Shown here: piece after piece, positions 1 to 10,807 of the stretch
Numbering within the stretch: position 1 is the stretch's first letter
Layout of the letters: every line of letters starts with the position of its first letter
From: Fragilariopsis cylindrus CCMP1102
Taxonomy: Eukaryota; Bacillariophyta; Bacillariophyceae; Bacillariales; Bacillariaceae
DNA length: 64,000 nucleotides
NCBI GenBank assembly: GCA_900095095.1
Contig: FMBT01000307.1
Coordinates: 186,001-250,000, forward strand
Direction of reading: 5' to 3'
Position numbers and translations under genes: made by a program
Notes under the pieces: model-generated
The model's database searches: none
What the model was told of the DNA's origin: nothing
What the model saw: the letters and a program-made list of their open reading frames with translations, nothing else

Positions 1-931
1 TCTTATCAACAATACATGTTGTGTGAAAGCCTACCCGTACTTTCTGATTTTTATGGGAAATCCGAGAGGACCAAATAATAATATACCGTAAATAATTACA
101 GTATAGCAAGTACATTAAATAATATCATTCGTATTTTCATTAATGGTTTACATCCAATTTGTTTTCCAAAACAATATGCACCACGTACCGTAGAAACACG
201 GTATTAAATATTGAGTCATTTTTCCGTATTGGATATGCCATTCATATTATCTTATTATACAGCAACAAATATCGGCAAGACAGATAGCTTTTTTTGGATT
301 TGCTGACATACTAGCGTATGTTGCATCTTTCAAATCTGGGAACCATATACATACGTACATGCATACATGACACATACTCGAAGAAATCACAAATCGATCA
401 TTACAAATTATGATTCTTTTCTTTTTCCTAAACTCATAAAATTATAATACTACCGTATATTGAATATTGTATTTTAAATAATAATTTGTTGGAAGTAATA
501 CGCCTATTCCCTGATATACAAAGGCTGGAAAGAGAATCTATGAATCAAAGAGATCGATAGACTACACTAAATTAAACCAATAGAATAGTTAACAAAGTCA
601 TTGAATTTTACTTAACAAAAAAAGTATAGCTAGATCAAATAATAGGACAAACACCCTCATTCCAATCCAACCTCATCACCATATTATTATCACATTACCC
701 TGTAGTTTTATTATCTTTTGTTTGTTTTCTTTTGTTCAATGAGTAGGGTAACATTTTTCTTCTGCAACAACAGTATTATTTTTACTTTCGATACACCCTA
801 TACGTCACATCACGACAATAGAATTCTTCCCCTCCGTCGTATATATATATTTTTTTAAATTATTATTTTTAATAATTATTTTCGTTCCATTTCCTACGAT
901 ATCTTTTTCACTTCATACCGTATCTTCACAA
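1..931. other. AT-rich non-coding stretch
   Basis: No reading frame or RNA gene is recognisable here. The sequence is very AT-rich and holds several copies of the short palindromic word TACCGTA/TACAGTA (for example near 83, 99, 186, 451 and 916). Its right end is the 3' flank of the DPY30 gene. Confidence 0.6.
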
Positions 932-1710
932 TTATTTAGGAGCGACGATTCCTGCACGAGATGGATCGTGACGCATTAAGTACTGGGCTAAATATTCGAT
1001 AGGATTAGCAGGGCGTTCCTTAACCAATTCCGACATACCTAAATGATTGATTTAGAAAAGTATTGCGTATTAGAATAAATTGATAGGTAAAACATAGTAT
1101 GAAATATATAGTAAGAACATTGCAATAATAATTCCAAATGATATTGTGGGTCATTCAAGTCTGTTAAGTCATAGCGATTATAATACAAAAACAAAACAAA
1201 ATTTCCTCATTCATTCATATCTATATTTCATTTATTGTATCATCATCACAATGTATGTACTTACCATCAAGTAAAATTGGAACGACTGTCTGATCTAGAT
1301 ATGCTCGAATAGGCATCGATTGGACCTCTGGAGTTGGAGCGACAGCTGCTGCAGGTGCGGGAGGGGCAGCAACAGCAGCAGGAGCGGATTCAGTTTTGAC
1401 CGCCGGTACTGGTAGCTGTAGAGGAGGAGCGGCTGCCATCGTTGCTGGCTGCTGCTGCTGCTGCTGCTGCTGGTACGGATGCAGCCGCAGTTGTCGTATC
1501 CATAGCAGCAGCAATAGGTGCAGGTGCAGCCGCAACAGGTGCAACAGCAGGAATTACAGTCGGTGGTGGCATTTGCTGCGTAGGCTCTATATCCATTTTC
1601 TGGGGTTCTGATAATGATGCCTCCGCTGTTACCGGTACCGCCGCTGCTGGTGCCGGTGGTGCACTACTATTACTATCAGTAGGAAGTCCGGATTGTTCTG
1701 TAGTAGACAT
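932..1710 (-). CDS. DPY30: Dpy-30 homologue, histone H3K4 methyltransferase (COMPASS) subunit
   Basis: Dpy-30 is the small dimeric subunit of SET1/MLL (COMPASS) complexes and docks on Ash2 in the nucleus. The conserved dimerisation motif is split by an intron at 1039-1264: the first exon ends RAYLDQTVVPILLDG and the second continues MSELVKERPANPIEYLAQYL, then LMRHDPSR, with phase-1 GT-AG joining. Start ATG is at 1710 (MSTTEQSG). About 120 residues of low-complexity Ala/Pro/Gln precede the Dpy-30 motif, which is longer than the usual ~100-residue protein. The frame of the N-terminal part does not run directly into the Dpy-30 frame; it shifts by one base in a CAG run near 1448-1476. Removing a 28-nt GT...AG stretch there would restore frame, but such an intron would be extremely short, so an indel is more likely. 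The gene is head to head with RMI1. Family call is secure; N-terminus is not. Confidence 0.85.
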
Positions 1711-2285
1711 GGTTGTTGTGGTTAATATACTTGGTGAAAGATTATGATGGTTACACAATTACGAGTAGGATGAATAGTTTTGTGACGAGTACAGGTACTG
1801 AATAACCGTTATGTGTTGAGTTAATACCGGAAGAGGTGCATTGGCTTGGGCAAGGGGATATTAAATGGGGATAATAGCGAAGATTGATTTGATTGAGGCA
1901 TGGATAAAAAAGTAGGTTATTCACCTATTGATAGAAATTTTAAAAAAAAACATTCCCTCAATTATTTTCTGCCCCTTAACAGTAGGTAAGGTGCGCCACA
2001 AAAGTCGCGCGCTCTTGCTGTCATTTTTATTATGGTCCATGAAATGCAAAAAATAATTGATCTTGATCTTGAGAAAAAAACAATCATATTTACATTCAAT
2101 TCATTCAAATTGATTGTTCCTCAGAGATAACCAATACCCAAGACAAAATAGCAAGCATACTAGCACCAAATCCTGACGTCCCTAACTAAGATGATGACGT
2201 GAATGTTTGGTCGATGATTATGAGTTGTGAGTGAACGAAACTTCTTGGTTTATTGCTTCTTAAAAATAAAGAAGGGAAAGAAAAA
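1711..2285. promoter_or_regulatory. Shared upstream region of DPY30 and RMI1
   Basis: A 575-bp spacer lies between the divergently oriented starts of DPY30 (minus) and RMI1 (plus). It must hold both 5' untranslated regions and both promoters. No specific binding site can be assigned by eye. Confidence 0.4.
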
Positions 2286-4582
2286 ATGACAGACAATACT
2301 AGTACCGCCGCCAACAATATTCGAAATCGATTAGTATTGTCGTTGGCATTACAACCAACTCTTGAGTGGTTAGAAGAATGTATTGTATATTTGACGAGTA
2401 AAAATAAAACTGTCAATGTTGATACTATTTTATTTCAAGTTTTATATTCAGATTTACGTGATGTGGTCCGAGAGAAGACTCTGTCGTCATCCAGCAACAG
2501 CAGCAGCAACAACAACAGCATATTTTCCTCCCGCTAGACAACTTCGTGAGGGGATCAAACATTCCTCCCAGGCCAATCATGACCATAAACATACACTTCC
2601 AAACTCTTTTGCGTTACTGTGTCAACTAGAAGAATTATCGGACGTATCAATGACTACTCAAAAGAGACTTGAGGGTAGTGATCACAACAATAACAACAAT
2701 AATAACAATAACTATAATCAAAGACCATCACGATGTTTGAAAGTATGTATGTCACATGGGTACGATTGTAGTAATGGGATAGCAATAACAATAACGATAA
2801 CAATCTGAACATAGTTGTTGGAATTGAAACAACTATGATACCTAATCTTTCTGTTGATGCATTAGCGGGTGTAAAGATACTCCTTAAAGGACCAATACTA
2901 ATTCGACATTCAATTTTACTACTAAATCCAAAAAATTGTATTGCTATTGGTGGATGTATTGAAGACTTAGTACGACAACAAAGGGATGCTTTAAAAAAAG
3001 CAAAACGTTCAGCAGGTGTTGGTGTTGATGCAACAATCCGGGCTTTGATTGGGACAACAGGTTTAGAAGACGAAGATGATGATAATGATGAAGCTCATGC
3101 TGAGGCTAGTGGGGATGTCGTCGTACCACGACAGCGACAGCAACAACAGCAGCAGCAGCAGCACAGCAGCAACCGCCGCCGACTAATAGGGGAGTACTAC
3201 CGCCGGCACAACTGCCATCGTCACGACATCAGCAGCAGCAAGTACAACCGTCATTGTCATCGTCATTCCGTAACAACAACATCAATAATAATAATATCAA
3301 TCACCCTACGACGGTAGGAAGCATAGAGACTGCATCGCAATCTTCTAGGGCTAGTCAATTCTTTCGGACAGACGCTACAACGAGATCGATACTAACTCCA
3401 ACTAACAACAACACCAATAATACTGCGAGATCTACATCGTCGTCGACGTCGTCATCATCATCATCATCAGCTACAATAAACCCTACTACATCGTCTTCAT
3501 TGTCGATGAGAACTACTCGTAACGGACCTACTATCAATCCATACATGCGTGGACGAGGGACAACGACTTCGTTGTTGTCTTCATCGAGTAATAATACAAC
3601 TGGTGGTGGTGGTGGTGGTGGTGGTGGTAGTACCAATAGTAGTCGAAAAATAATAAATGCTCCAGTAGCAAATCCATACAATCGTTCTCAGCATCAGCAG
3701 CAACGGCAAGAAACAAAAGTCCCAGCAGCAACAGCAAGAACAACAACAACAATTACTGCACATAATTCCGTTGCTACTAACACAATCAACAATCCGTACA
3801 ATCGAGGGCAAACATCAGTAACCGAGACATCGACATCTCGTCAGCAGCAGGAACAGCAGCATAATAATCGAACGACTACAACCACATCTCACACAGCAAG
3901 GGCAAGAGTGACTCCATCTCCTGGTCCTCCGTTTCAAAATGTTACGAATACTACTAATGATGATATGACACCACAATCCCACGCTGTTTCATCCACCACC
4001 ACCACAAATAACACATCAAATACATTGATCCAAAACATGCCTTTTGCTACTCTGTATCAACTGCTTTTACAGCTTGTCGATGACAGAGAAATGTATGAAT
4101 CTCAACGAAACATGATATTTCGGATCAAAACCACTGCACTCGCCAATCAGGGTTCTCTTTATTTTAATGTAGTCAAATCCAAAAAGAATGGCAATAAGTC
4201 GAAGAAGAAGGAGAAGAAGTATGAATTCTTTTTATCCGCAAGCTTTAAATCCGCCGATACGACAGACGGTACCGGCAACAACGATGCTTTGTTGCTGTCC
4301 TGTAGAATCCATCCAAGTCTATTGGATCCTCATTTTAGTTTACCCCCGCATGAACTTCGGGCATTGAGTCGAACAAATACCGACGAAAGCGATCGCATTA
4401 CAACCGAGGGGGGTCAAAAAGTTCAGAAAGCCTATTTTTCACCACGCTTTTGGAGAGCCACACTGAACCTTACTACCGATGAATTCTTTGGAGAAGGCTC
4501 GTCGATATCATCAAAAACAGTCACGGAACGTTTGAAGAATTTGGAGACGCCCATTTTACTTCTGATACCGGATCACCAATAG
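2286..4582 (+). CDS. RMI1: RMI1-like protein (RecQ-mediated genome instability 1)
   Basis: RMI1 is the OB-fold partner of topoisomerase III and a RecQ helicase (BTR/STR complex) that dissolves double Holliday junctions. The N-terminal helices are at 2286-2480 (LQPTLEWLEECIVYL...VLYSDLRDVV). The OB domain lies at about 2590-2990, with QLEELSDVSMTTQKRLEG and then VKILLKGPILIRHSILLLNP and the typical LNPKNCIAIGGCIEDL strand pair. A long Ser/Thr/Asn/Gln-rich linker follows. A C-terminal conserved domain covers about 4030-4582. Conserved sequence switches frame three times, near 2500-2530, 2765-2785 and 3150-3175, each in a low-complexity tract (the last reads CA-CAG inside a CAG run). Net length is one base short of a multiple of three. 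No plausible GT-AG introns explain these switches. Either the consensus has indels or the gene is damaged; the continued conservation favours the former. Confidence 0.75.
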
Positions 4583-4948
4583 TTAGTAGGAGTCCACTAC
4601 TTGTTGAGGGAAGAAAGACATCTTTTATAATTTAGATCTGCCATGAAACTATTGAATATTTTAAAGAAGTATAAATTCCTTTTGAAAACGCATATAGTAG
4701 AATGAAGGAATTGTATTTGTAGGCTAATCATGTAGAAATATATTTCATCGAATGTATAATAGACTTGCGATGGTAGAATTTAGAACGTATTTCTGTTTTA
4801 AACTAAAGGATGAAGCAAAAAACGGGAGAACCAAAAAAAACACACATTACCCAAATCTCTCCTGATTTTTAACTATAGACTCTTTCGAGAGAGTGTTTAC
4901 AAAATAGTATGTGTGTCTCCCTCGATCCTAATTGTCATGACCGTCGGT
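4583..4948. other. Convergent intergenic spacer
   Basis: This spacer separates the 3' ends of RMI1 (plus) and the CP12-like gene (minus). It contains only AT-rich sequence that would serve as the two 3' ends. No gene is seen. Confidence 0.5.
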
Positions 4949-5668
4949 TTATGCGTTCAATCGATTATTTTCAATACGCACAAATCGACGTAAGTTCTCA
5001 AGCATTTCGATAGCGTCCTCAGCTTCTTGAAAGAATGTGGCATCAACAACAGCATCATATACATGATGAGCCTTCAATGCAGCCGCAGAATAATGATACA
5101 TGGTGTCGACGTTACATCCAACTCCACCCATGACGTCGGTGCAAAAATCTACCTCGTTCCAAGCGGCAACGCTTTTAGCACTTTCGGGACCGTGAACTTC
5201 ACTCGCTGCTTTGGCTTCCTGAAGGACTTTCTTCAATCCTGTAGCTGTGTCTGGCAACTTGCTGAGGTGAGGATCTTCTATATCAAGATTCTTTAGATTA
5301 GCAGCCAATATTTTGATTTGCGACAAATTTTCATGTGTTTCTGTAAGCAATTGACTCAATGATCGCATTTTAGCGGTATACTCCATTTCATGGAGTTTTT
5401 CAACCGACTTGATTGTGGATGATAATGTTATGGCAGGGCTCATATCAGCAGCATCCATTTCTTCGACGGTTTCCCATGCAATCCTAGCCTCACTTGATGT
5501 TCCGCCAAATTCTTTACTTATTCTAAGAGCATCAGCTACAGCTGCCGATGAATCGGGACGAGATTTCAGTAGAAACGAGGAAGAGGCTCGTTGACGAAGA
5601 ATGACCTTCTTGGTGCCAGTAAAGGCTGTGGCAGGACCAAGGAGAAGAAGGAAGAGAGAAAAATTCAT
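4949..5668 (-). CDS. Plastid-targeted protein with two CP12-like modules
   Basis: CP12 is the disordered redox linker that ties up GAPDH and phosphoribulokinase of the Calvin cycle in the dark. This intronless 239-residue protein starts with a signal peptide (MNFSLFLLLLGPATAF) whose end carries the Ala-Phe site typical of stramenopile plastid import. Two modules resemble the CP12 core: GGTSSEARIAWETVEEM at residues 55-71 and HGPESAKSVAAWNEVDF at 159-175. The first lacks the core-flanking cysteine; the only cysteines near the second are C176 and C185, closer together and placed differently from the classic C-terminal pair. The modules are separated by a helical, probably coiled-coil, stretch. 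It may therefore be a CP12 paralogue rather than the redox switch itself. Its start is a true ATG at 5668. Confidence 0.65.
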   Translation of the reverse strand: MNFSLFLLLLGPATAFTGTKKVILRQRASSSFLLKSRPDSSAAVADALRISKEFGGTSSEARIAWETVEEMDAADMSPAITLSSTIKSVEKLHEMEYTAKMRSLSQLLTETHENLSQIKILAANLKNLDIEDPHLSKLPDTATGLKKVLQEAKAASEVHGPESAKSVAAWNEVDFCTDVMGGVGCNVDTMYHYSAAALKAHHVYDAVVDATFFQEAEDAIEMLENLRRFVRIENNRLNA

Positions 5669-7374
5669 TGTGCAGAGAAAGTACTAGATCTTGTCTAAAT
5701 GAATTTACCGTATGAATTATGTGGCTTTCAATATTTCGAGATTGCTTCAGATTCGACAACCGGTATCAAACGTAGCTCAGCCTTATCAACAGAGATTGAT
5801 CCATTGATTGATTGTTGATGATTGATTGATTCTTTGTATTAAGATAGATACGAAAAAGATCTTTGATTTGATGATTTTTCGAGTCGTGGGGTTCTCGTAT
5901 TCTTTTGTTCTTCACGCATTCTGTAATAGGCCTCCGCCAGAAGCGGCTAAATTCACTACGTAGTCTTCAGTGTGAGTGATGATAATATTATTGCATCTCA
6001 ATATAACAGAGTAGTAGTAATGCATCCATAGTAACAGCAGCAAGCGTCTCTCTCTTTTAGCTACTCAGCTGCCTCCCTAATTTTCCATCTACATTTCCTA
6101 AATAGTGTTATCCACTTGTAACTTATTATTTAGAAGCTGACACGTTGCTCCTTACCCCCTTAGAAAGGCTAGTGATGCTCGGCTCCTAGATCTTTGTGCT
6201 GCTTGATAAGCTGCATCACTGTCAACTATTAGTGTCATTTCACTTGCTCTGTAGATGAATTGTGCTTCTGGATGTGTTGCACAGTAGTTGAGGGGACGTA
6301 TTCTTGTTGCTTCTTGTGTCTCTTGGGTTCCTCCCTTTTGTTGCTGCTATACATAGTTCATTTAATACATGTTACATTGTATTGCTGACTACCAATGCCC
6401 AAGTTGCATATAGAAAGGTCCCACATACCTCTTAGATTGTTTTCATTTGGTTTGGTGTTAATGGTTTTGATTTATCAATTATTTCATACTACTGCACCTT
6501 TCTGAAGAACTTAGTCAAATATACAATTATTCTACCTGAAGTATATTATATATATCATATTACAGTCCAGATTGCACAGATATTGAGAGTATTGTTGTTT
6601 GCAATGAAAAGCATTGAGTTGATTTATCTTCCTTTGATGGAAGAGAAACATGCCCTCATGCTTTTTTTGTTCCTAATAGACTAGACATCACATAATATTA
6701 CATTATTGTCATCATCATCATCACCACCATCACCATGATTATCACCATGATTATCACCATCATCATCATTATCATCATTATCATTGAGATATGATATGGT
6801 ATGATATGATATGAAATATTGATCAACTTTGACAGCAATTTCCAGCTCATTTTAAAGTCTATGCTTTGTACCAAGTGAACTATGAGCTGTTCTGTTATTT
6901 TAACACGAAAATGTGTTCCTTAGAAAGTTTTGAGTTGCAAATGCCCTACTAGAACAGTTAAGTGGACAAACTCTTTGAACTATATCAGTACAAAGAAAGA
7001 TTGTCTTCGTCATAGCTACATTGATTGATTCAACCAATCTATTGCAATTATTTCTTAGTAGCTGCAATATCTTATAAATAGTTCAGGTCTCACCATCAAG
7101 GTAAGTAGCAGCTATCTATCACCAATAATACTACAGTAGATTGAGCCAACATTGAAGACGCTTCATGCATATAGTTACGACGACGGCAATGGAAGATCAA
7201 ATGATTGCAGCCAAACTGTGCAGAGAAGCACCAAAAAAAGGAATCCTTACTGGACCAGAAAAAGTGCTAGATCAACCCCAAAGCCACACACACAGGCAGG
7301 ATAATCATCGTAATTTAATTTAGGGGGAGAAAATAAATGCTCGCACTAGATGAATTAAATGATCTATTTATAAT
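5669..7374. other. Gene-poor spacer of 1.7 kb
   Basis: No convincing gene or structural RNA is visible. A 52-codon open frame at 7165-7323 exists, but nothing supports it. The spacer holds the triplet microsatellite listed separately and plain AT-rich DNA. Confidence 0.5.
6709..6813. repeat. CAT/ATC triplet microsatellite with ATATG-type tail
   Basis: Imperfect repeats of ATC/ACC triplets run from 6709 to about 6786. They are followed by a short run of TATGATA-type units to about 6813. It lies in non-coding DNA. Confidence 0.85.
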
Positions 7375-8559
7375 CTATCTATTTATCACAGTATTGAAGG
7401 ATATACCATTGATTTCGTTTACAACATCTTGTACTTCTCCCACAGTCGATACTGTATAGTGAGGTGTGATGTTGCCGCGACGTGCATTTTTTTGTTGTAA
7501 CCGACATATGACCATCCCCATATCTCTAGCTACCCGTAAGTATTCTTCACGATCGCTTACCAATAACACTTTACTGGGATCCATACTATCAAATTTATTT
7601 AGTATCCCTTCTTTCAATGTATTCTTTATTTCATTTTCATTGTTATTTTTATCATTAGGTGAAATAATACTATCAATAATCACGTTCTTTAATTGTGCTG
7701 CAAAATTTTGCATCATTGATGATTCTTGTTTCTGTTCATTATTATTATTGTTATCTTCTTTCTGACTATTTTTTATTATTGTTGGTAACAATGCAATACG
7801 AATAGTCCGATTTGTTAAATACGTAAGTAATATACTTGATGCCTGAGATGGTAACCATTTTGAACTAGCCGTTATATCATTTTCGTTTGTACCTTGTTGA
7901 ATAGCGATCTTTCGTGCTGCTAAATGACCCCTGGCATCAGCGCCTGGATTTTGAGTATCTTCAACTTTTGATTTCGCCAATTCTAGTCCAGCAAGACTAC
8001 CAACAGATTTCTTTTTAAGTTTCTGTGCATATTTTGAACGAATATCCTGAGCACTAGGATTATAATCTTTTTGAGATTGTGTAGTCGACGGTGCTTTCAA
8101 AGATAATAGGGATGGTTCCGTTTTTCCATCGTTATGATCAGCGTTTGCATTACCACTTGTTGGTATATCTACTTCAAGCAATGAAGCGAGTTGTTGAATA
8201 CGTTCTAAATCAGGAGTCGGTTCTTTTTCTATCATCTGTGCCTTATCTTCTGCTCCAGTATTTTTGTTATTGTTACTGTTGTTGATGTTATTCTGCTTCG
8301 TCCCATCGTTCTTATTCATGTTGATTAAAAGTCTAAAATCGAATGCAACGGCTTGAACTTTGCTATTTTTACTTGCGTTGGCGGTCCGTGTCGGACTCTG
8401 ATCAGATTGTGCAGATGGCGCTCCGCCCATATCTAACATCCTAGAGTATGAGAATGCACGACGACAAACACAACCATCGTATCGCCGGGACAGGGACTGT
8501 GAACGCAAAGACGATACTATTATTGGTTGTAGCCGTCGTGAAAACGATTGGCTCATCAT
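7375..8559 (-). CDS. HAD-like organellar protein, function unknown
   Basis: This is an intronless protein of about 394 residues beginning at the tandem ATGs at 8559 (MMSQSFSRRL). Its first 50 residues are rich in Arg, Ser and hydrophobics without acids, as in a mitochondrial presequence. Two separated pieces resemble the haloacid-dehalogenase fold. VQAVAFDFRLLINM gives a degenerate motif I, with Arg where the second Asp should be. The C-terminal KVLLVSDREEYLRVARDMGM is followed by a strand-helix end (TVGEVQDVVNEINGISF). Between them is a low-complexity, Asn-rich insert. Lack of the DxD pair suggests it is not a normal phosphatase. It is head to head with the AFG1 gene over 412 bp. I do not recognise a named family. 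Confidence 0.6.
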   Translation of the reverse strand: MMSQSFSRRLQPIIVSSLRSQSLSRRYDGCVCRRAFSYSRMLDMGGAPSAQSDQSPTRTANASKNSKVQAVAFDFRLLINMNKNDGTKQNNINNSNNNKNTGAEDKAQMIEKEPTPDLERIQQLASLLEVDIPTSGNANADHNDGKTEPSLLSLKAPSTTQSQKDYNPSAQDIRSKYAQKLKKKSVGSLAGLELAKSKVEDTQNPGADARGHLAARKIAIQQGTNENDITASSKWLPSQASSILLTYLTNRTIRIALLPTIIKNSQKEDNNNNNEQKQESSMMQNFAAQLKNVIIDSIISPNDKNNNENEIKNTLKEGILNKFDSMDPSKVLLVSDREEYLRVARDMGMVICRLQQKNARRGNITPHYTVSTVGEVQDVVNEINGISFNTVINR

Positions 8560-8971
8560 CGTATTATTACTACGAAGTACTCTAGAGACTGGAGAATGCT
8601 GAATGCTGAATGTCAAATAAGTATTGTGTTTTGTGTTATTGTGTGAATAAAAAATTGTTAGGGCTACCTATCATTCAGTCCCGTTAAATCGAATCCATTG
8701 GAAATAATGGTCCGAGTCACAATACTCAATACCATTCAAATTGAATCCCAGAGGGAGGTAGTGAGTGAGTCACTCGTCGTATTTTGAATTTTGCGAGAAA
8801 AAGAAACAATTTACATTCACATCACACAGATATCGGATTCAAGATGATCTCGACTCATCGTTACTGTAAGGATCATAATAATATGTATGACCATATATCG
8901 CATAACAAATAACTACTGGTTTTCTTGAGATATTGGTGCTAGTGTCACTGTCAGGAAAAAAATCAACAACA

Positions 8972-10675
8972 ATGTCATTACGAACGACGAGAACGATTCT
9001 CGAGATAATTCGTCAAAATACGCGATCATGTGCACCTATTACTAATATTATGCGACGTAATAAATCGACGTTAAAGGAATTACAAGATCTAGTTCAATCT
9101 GGAATTCTTCAACCAGATCGTGCTCAAGAACGGGTAGCGAAGAGACTTACTCGACTACAGGAAACATTAGTCGATTATGATAATTCTACACTATTTGAAT
9201 TCTACCAACGAAAAGCACAAGAAGAAAAAGCACAGAAAACAATTGAAGAAGATAAAGTTTCTGACAGGGAACACGAAAAGAACGACAAGAGTAACAAGGA
9301 CTCATCATCTTCGCTTCCACCAGTGCCTACTACTACTAGCACCACTCCGGTACTTCCCAAGACTCCACGTGGTCTATATATCTATGGAAGTGTTGGGACG
9401 GGAAAGACTATGCTGATGGACTCGTTCTATGATAACGTGCAACTTCCTGGAGGGGACAATGATGATGACGATGATGGTCGTCGAAAACAAAGATTACACT
9501 TCCACAATTTTCTGTCTATTGTTCATAGAGATATACATCGACTCAAACAAAAGGATTTAAAAGAACATGGTCGAAATTTTTCAGTTGACACATCATTGGC
9601 TAACAATCCAATTCATAAAGTTGGTTTACAACTATCGTCGAAAATTTCTTTGTTATGTTTGGATGAGTTTCAAGTTACGGATATTGCTGATGCAGTTATT
9701 TTATCTCAATTATTTACTATACTTTTTCAGAATGGAACGGTCGTTGTTGCTACATCCAATCGACCACCAACAGATTTATATGAAGGTGGATTGAATCGAT
9801 CATATTTTCTTCCTTTCATTGATCTATTGGAACGTCATTGCATCACGTACCATATACCATCTCAACGAGATTATCGAAGGATACTCTCCAATTGTTCTTC
9901 CTTTTTTGTTAACTCTAGTGGTGGTGGTGATGGTGGTGATGGTACTAGTAATATAGATTATCTTGTCTCAAAGCTATGTCTTGACGTTATAACAACAACA
10001 GGAAATGACAATGTCGACGATGATGGCAAGGAAGCTACTACAATAATAAATGACTACAATGAGCCTCGGTCAATGCAACTGCAGGTGGGCTTTAATCGAA
10101 GTATATCTGTCGATAGGGTTTATCTAGGAGGAACGGAAGAGAACAACAACAACAGAACACCGAGCATGGCGCGTTTCTCATTTGAGGAACTTTGCGATAC
10201 CGAAAAAGGTGCAATGGATTATCGAGCTATAGCTCAAACATTTGATATTGTAATCGTAGAAGATATCCCTGCCCTAGATTTAGAAGGACATAATCGAGCA
10301 CGACGTTTTATTACCTTGATCGATGAGCTGTACGAGGGAAAATGTGCATTGTTATGTTCAGCTTTGAATGGAAAGACTCCGATGGACTTATTCCAAACGT
10401 ATGAAAACGCGGATATGAAAAATAATAGTTACGATTCAAATATTGTCGAGGAAGGTGAGGATGACGAAGAATCTAATGACGTGATCTTTGGGATAGATGT
10501 GGCTCAGCAAGGCGGTACCCCCGTTGGTGCCCTGGCGAGTGTGAGAGAACTTTCCTTTGCCTTCGAAAGAGCATCAAGTCGTATTTTCGAAATGTGTTCA
10601 CGATCGTGGTGGCAACGAGTCTTAGAATCCTCTTCCGTAAATATGGAGAAAGAAAGAGATAATATAGAATCATAA
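8972..10675 (+). CDS. AFG1: AFG1/LACE1-type mitochondrial AAA-like ATPase
   Basis: AFG1 (yeast) / LACE1 (human) / ZapE (bacteria) is a P-loop ATPase linked to quality control of mitochondrially encoded membrane proteins. The start is ATG 8972 (MSLRTTRTILEIIRQ), giving 567 residues with an Arg-rich mitochondrial presequence. The Walker A GSVGTGKT is at about residues 139-146 and Walker B LLCLDEFQVTDIADA at about 228. The sensor-like stretch ATSNRPPTDLYEGGLNR and the FITLIDELYEGK block near the C-terminus are both diagnostic. Several acidic and Gly-rich inserts lengthen the family's usual 450-480 residues. No intron is needed. Confidence 0.92.
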   Translation: MSLRTTRTILEIIRQNTRSCAPITNIMRRNKSTLKELQDLVQSGILQPDRAQERVAKRLTRLQETLVDYDNSTLFEFYQRKAQEEKAQKTIEEDKVSDREHEKNDKSNKDSSSSLPPVPTTTSTTPVLPKTPRGLYIYGSVGTGKTMLMDSFYDNVQLPGGDNDDDDDGRRKQRLHFHNFLSIVHRDIHRLKQKDLKEHGRNFSVDTSLANNPIHKVGLQLSSKISLLCLDEFQVTDIADAVILSQLFTILFQNGTVVVATSNRPPTDLYEGGLNRSYFLPFIDLLERHCITYHIPSQRDYRRILSNCSSFFVNSSGGGDGGDGTSNIDYLVSKLCLDVITTTGNDNVDDDGKEATTIINDYNEPRSMQLQVGFNRSISVDRVYLGGTEENNNNRTPSMARFSFEELCDTEKGAMDYRAIAQTFDIVIVEDIPALDLEGHNRARRFITLIDELYEGKCALLCSALNGKTPMDLFQTYENADMKNNSYDSNIVEEGEDDEESNDVIFGIDVAQQGGTPVGALASVRELSFAFERASSRIFEMCSRSWWQRVLESSSVNMEKERDNIES

Positions 10676-10807
10676 TTAAAGTAGAAAAAAGAATCAATCA
10701 ATTTTTCGTAATTTTGAATTTGGGTTTTTAGAATAGTAATAGAATTACACAACCATCAGAATATATATAGAAGCATGTGTATTAAAAATGATCAATGACT
10801 ATTTTTT

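Noticed and set aside
3355-3811. Minus-strand open frames with His, Asp and Val runs opposite RMI1
   Set aside because: They are the antisense reading of the triplet repeats in the RMI1 linker and have no independent support.
7165-7323. 52-codon frame beginning MHIVTTTAMEDQ
   Set aside because: Short, isolated in a 1.7-kb spacer and with no family-like features; chance cannot be excluded.
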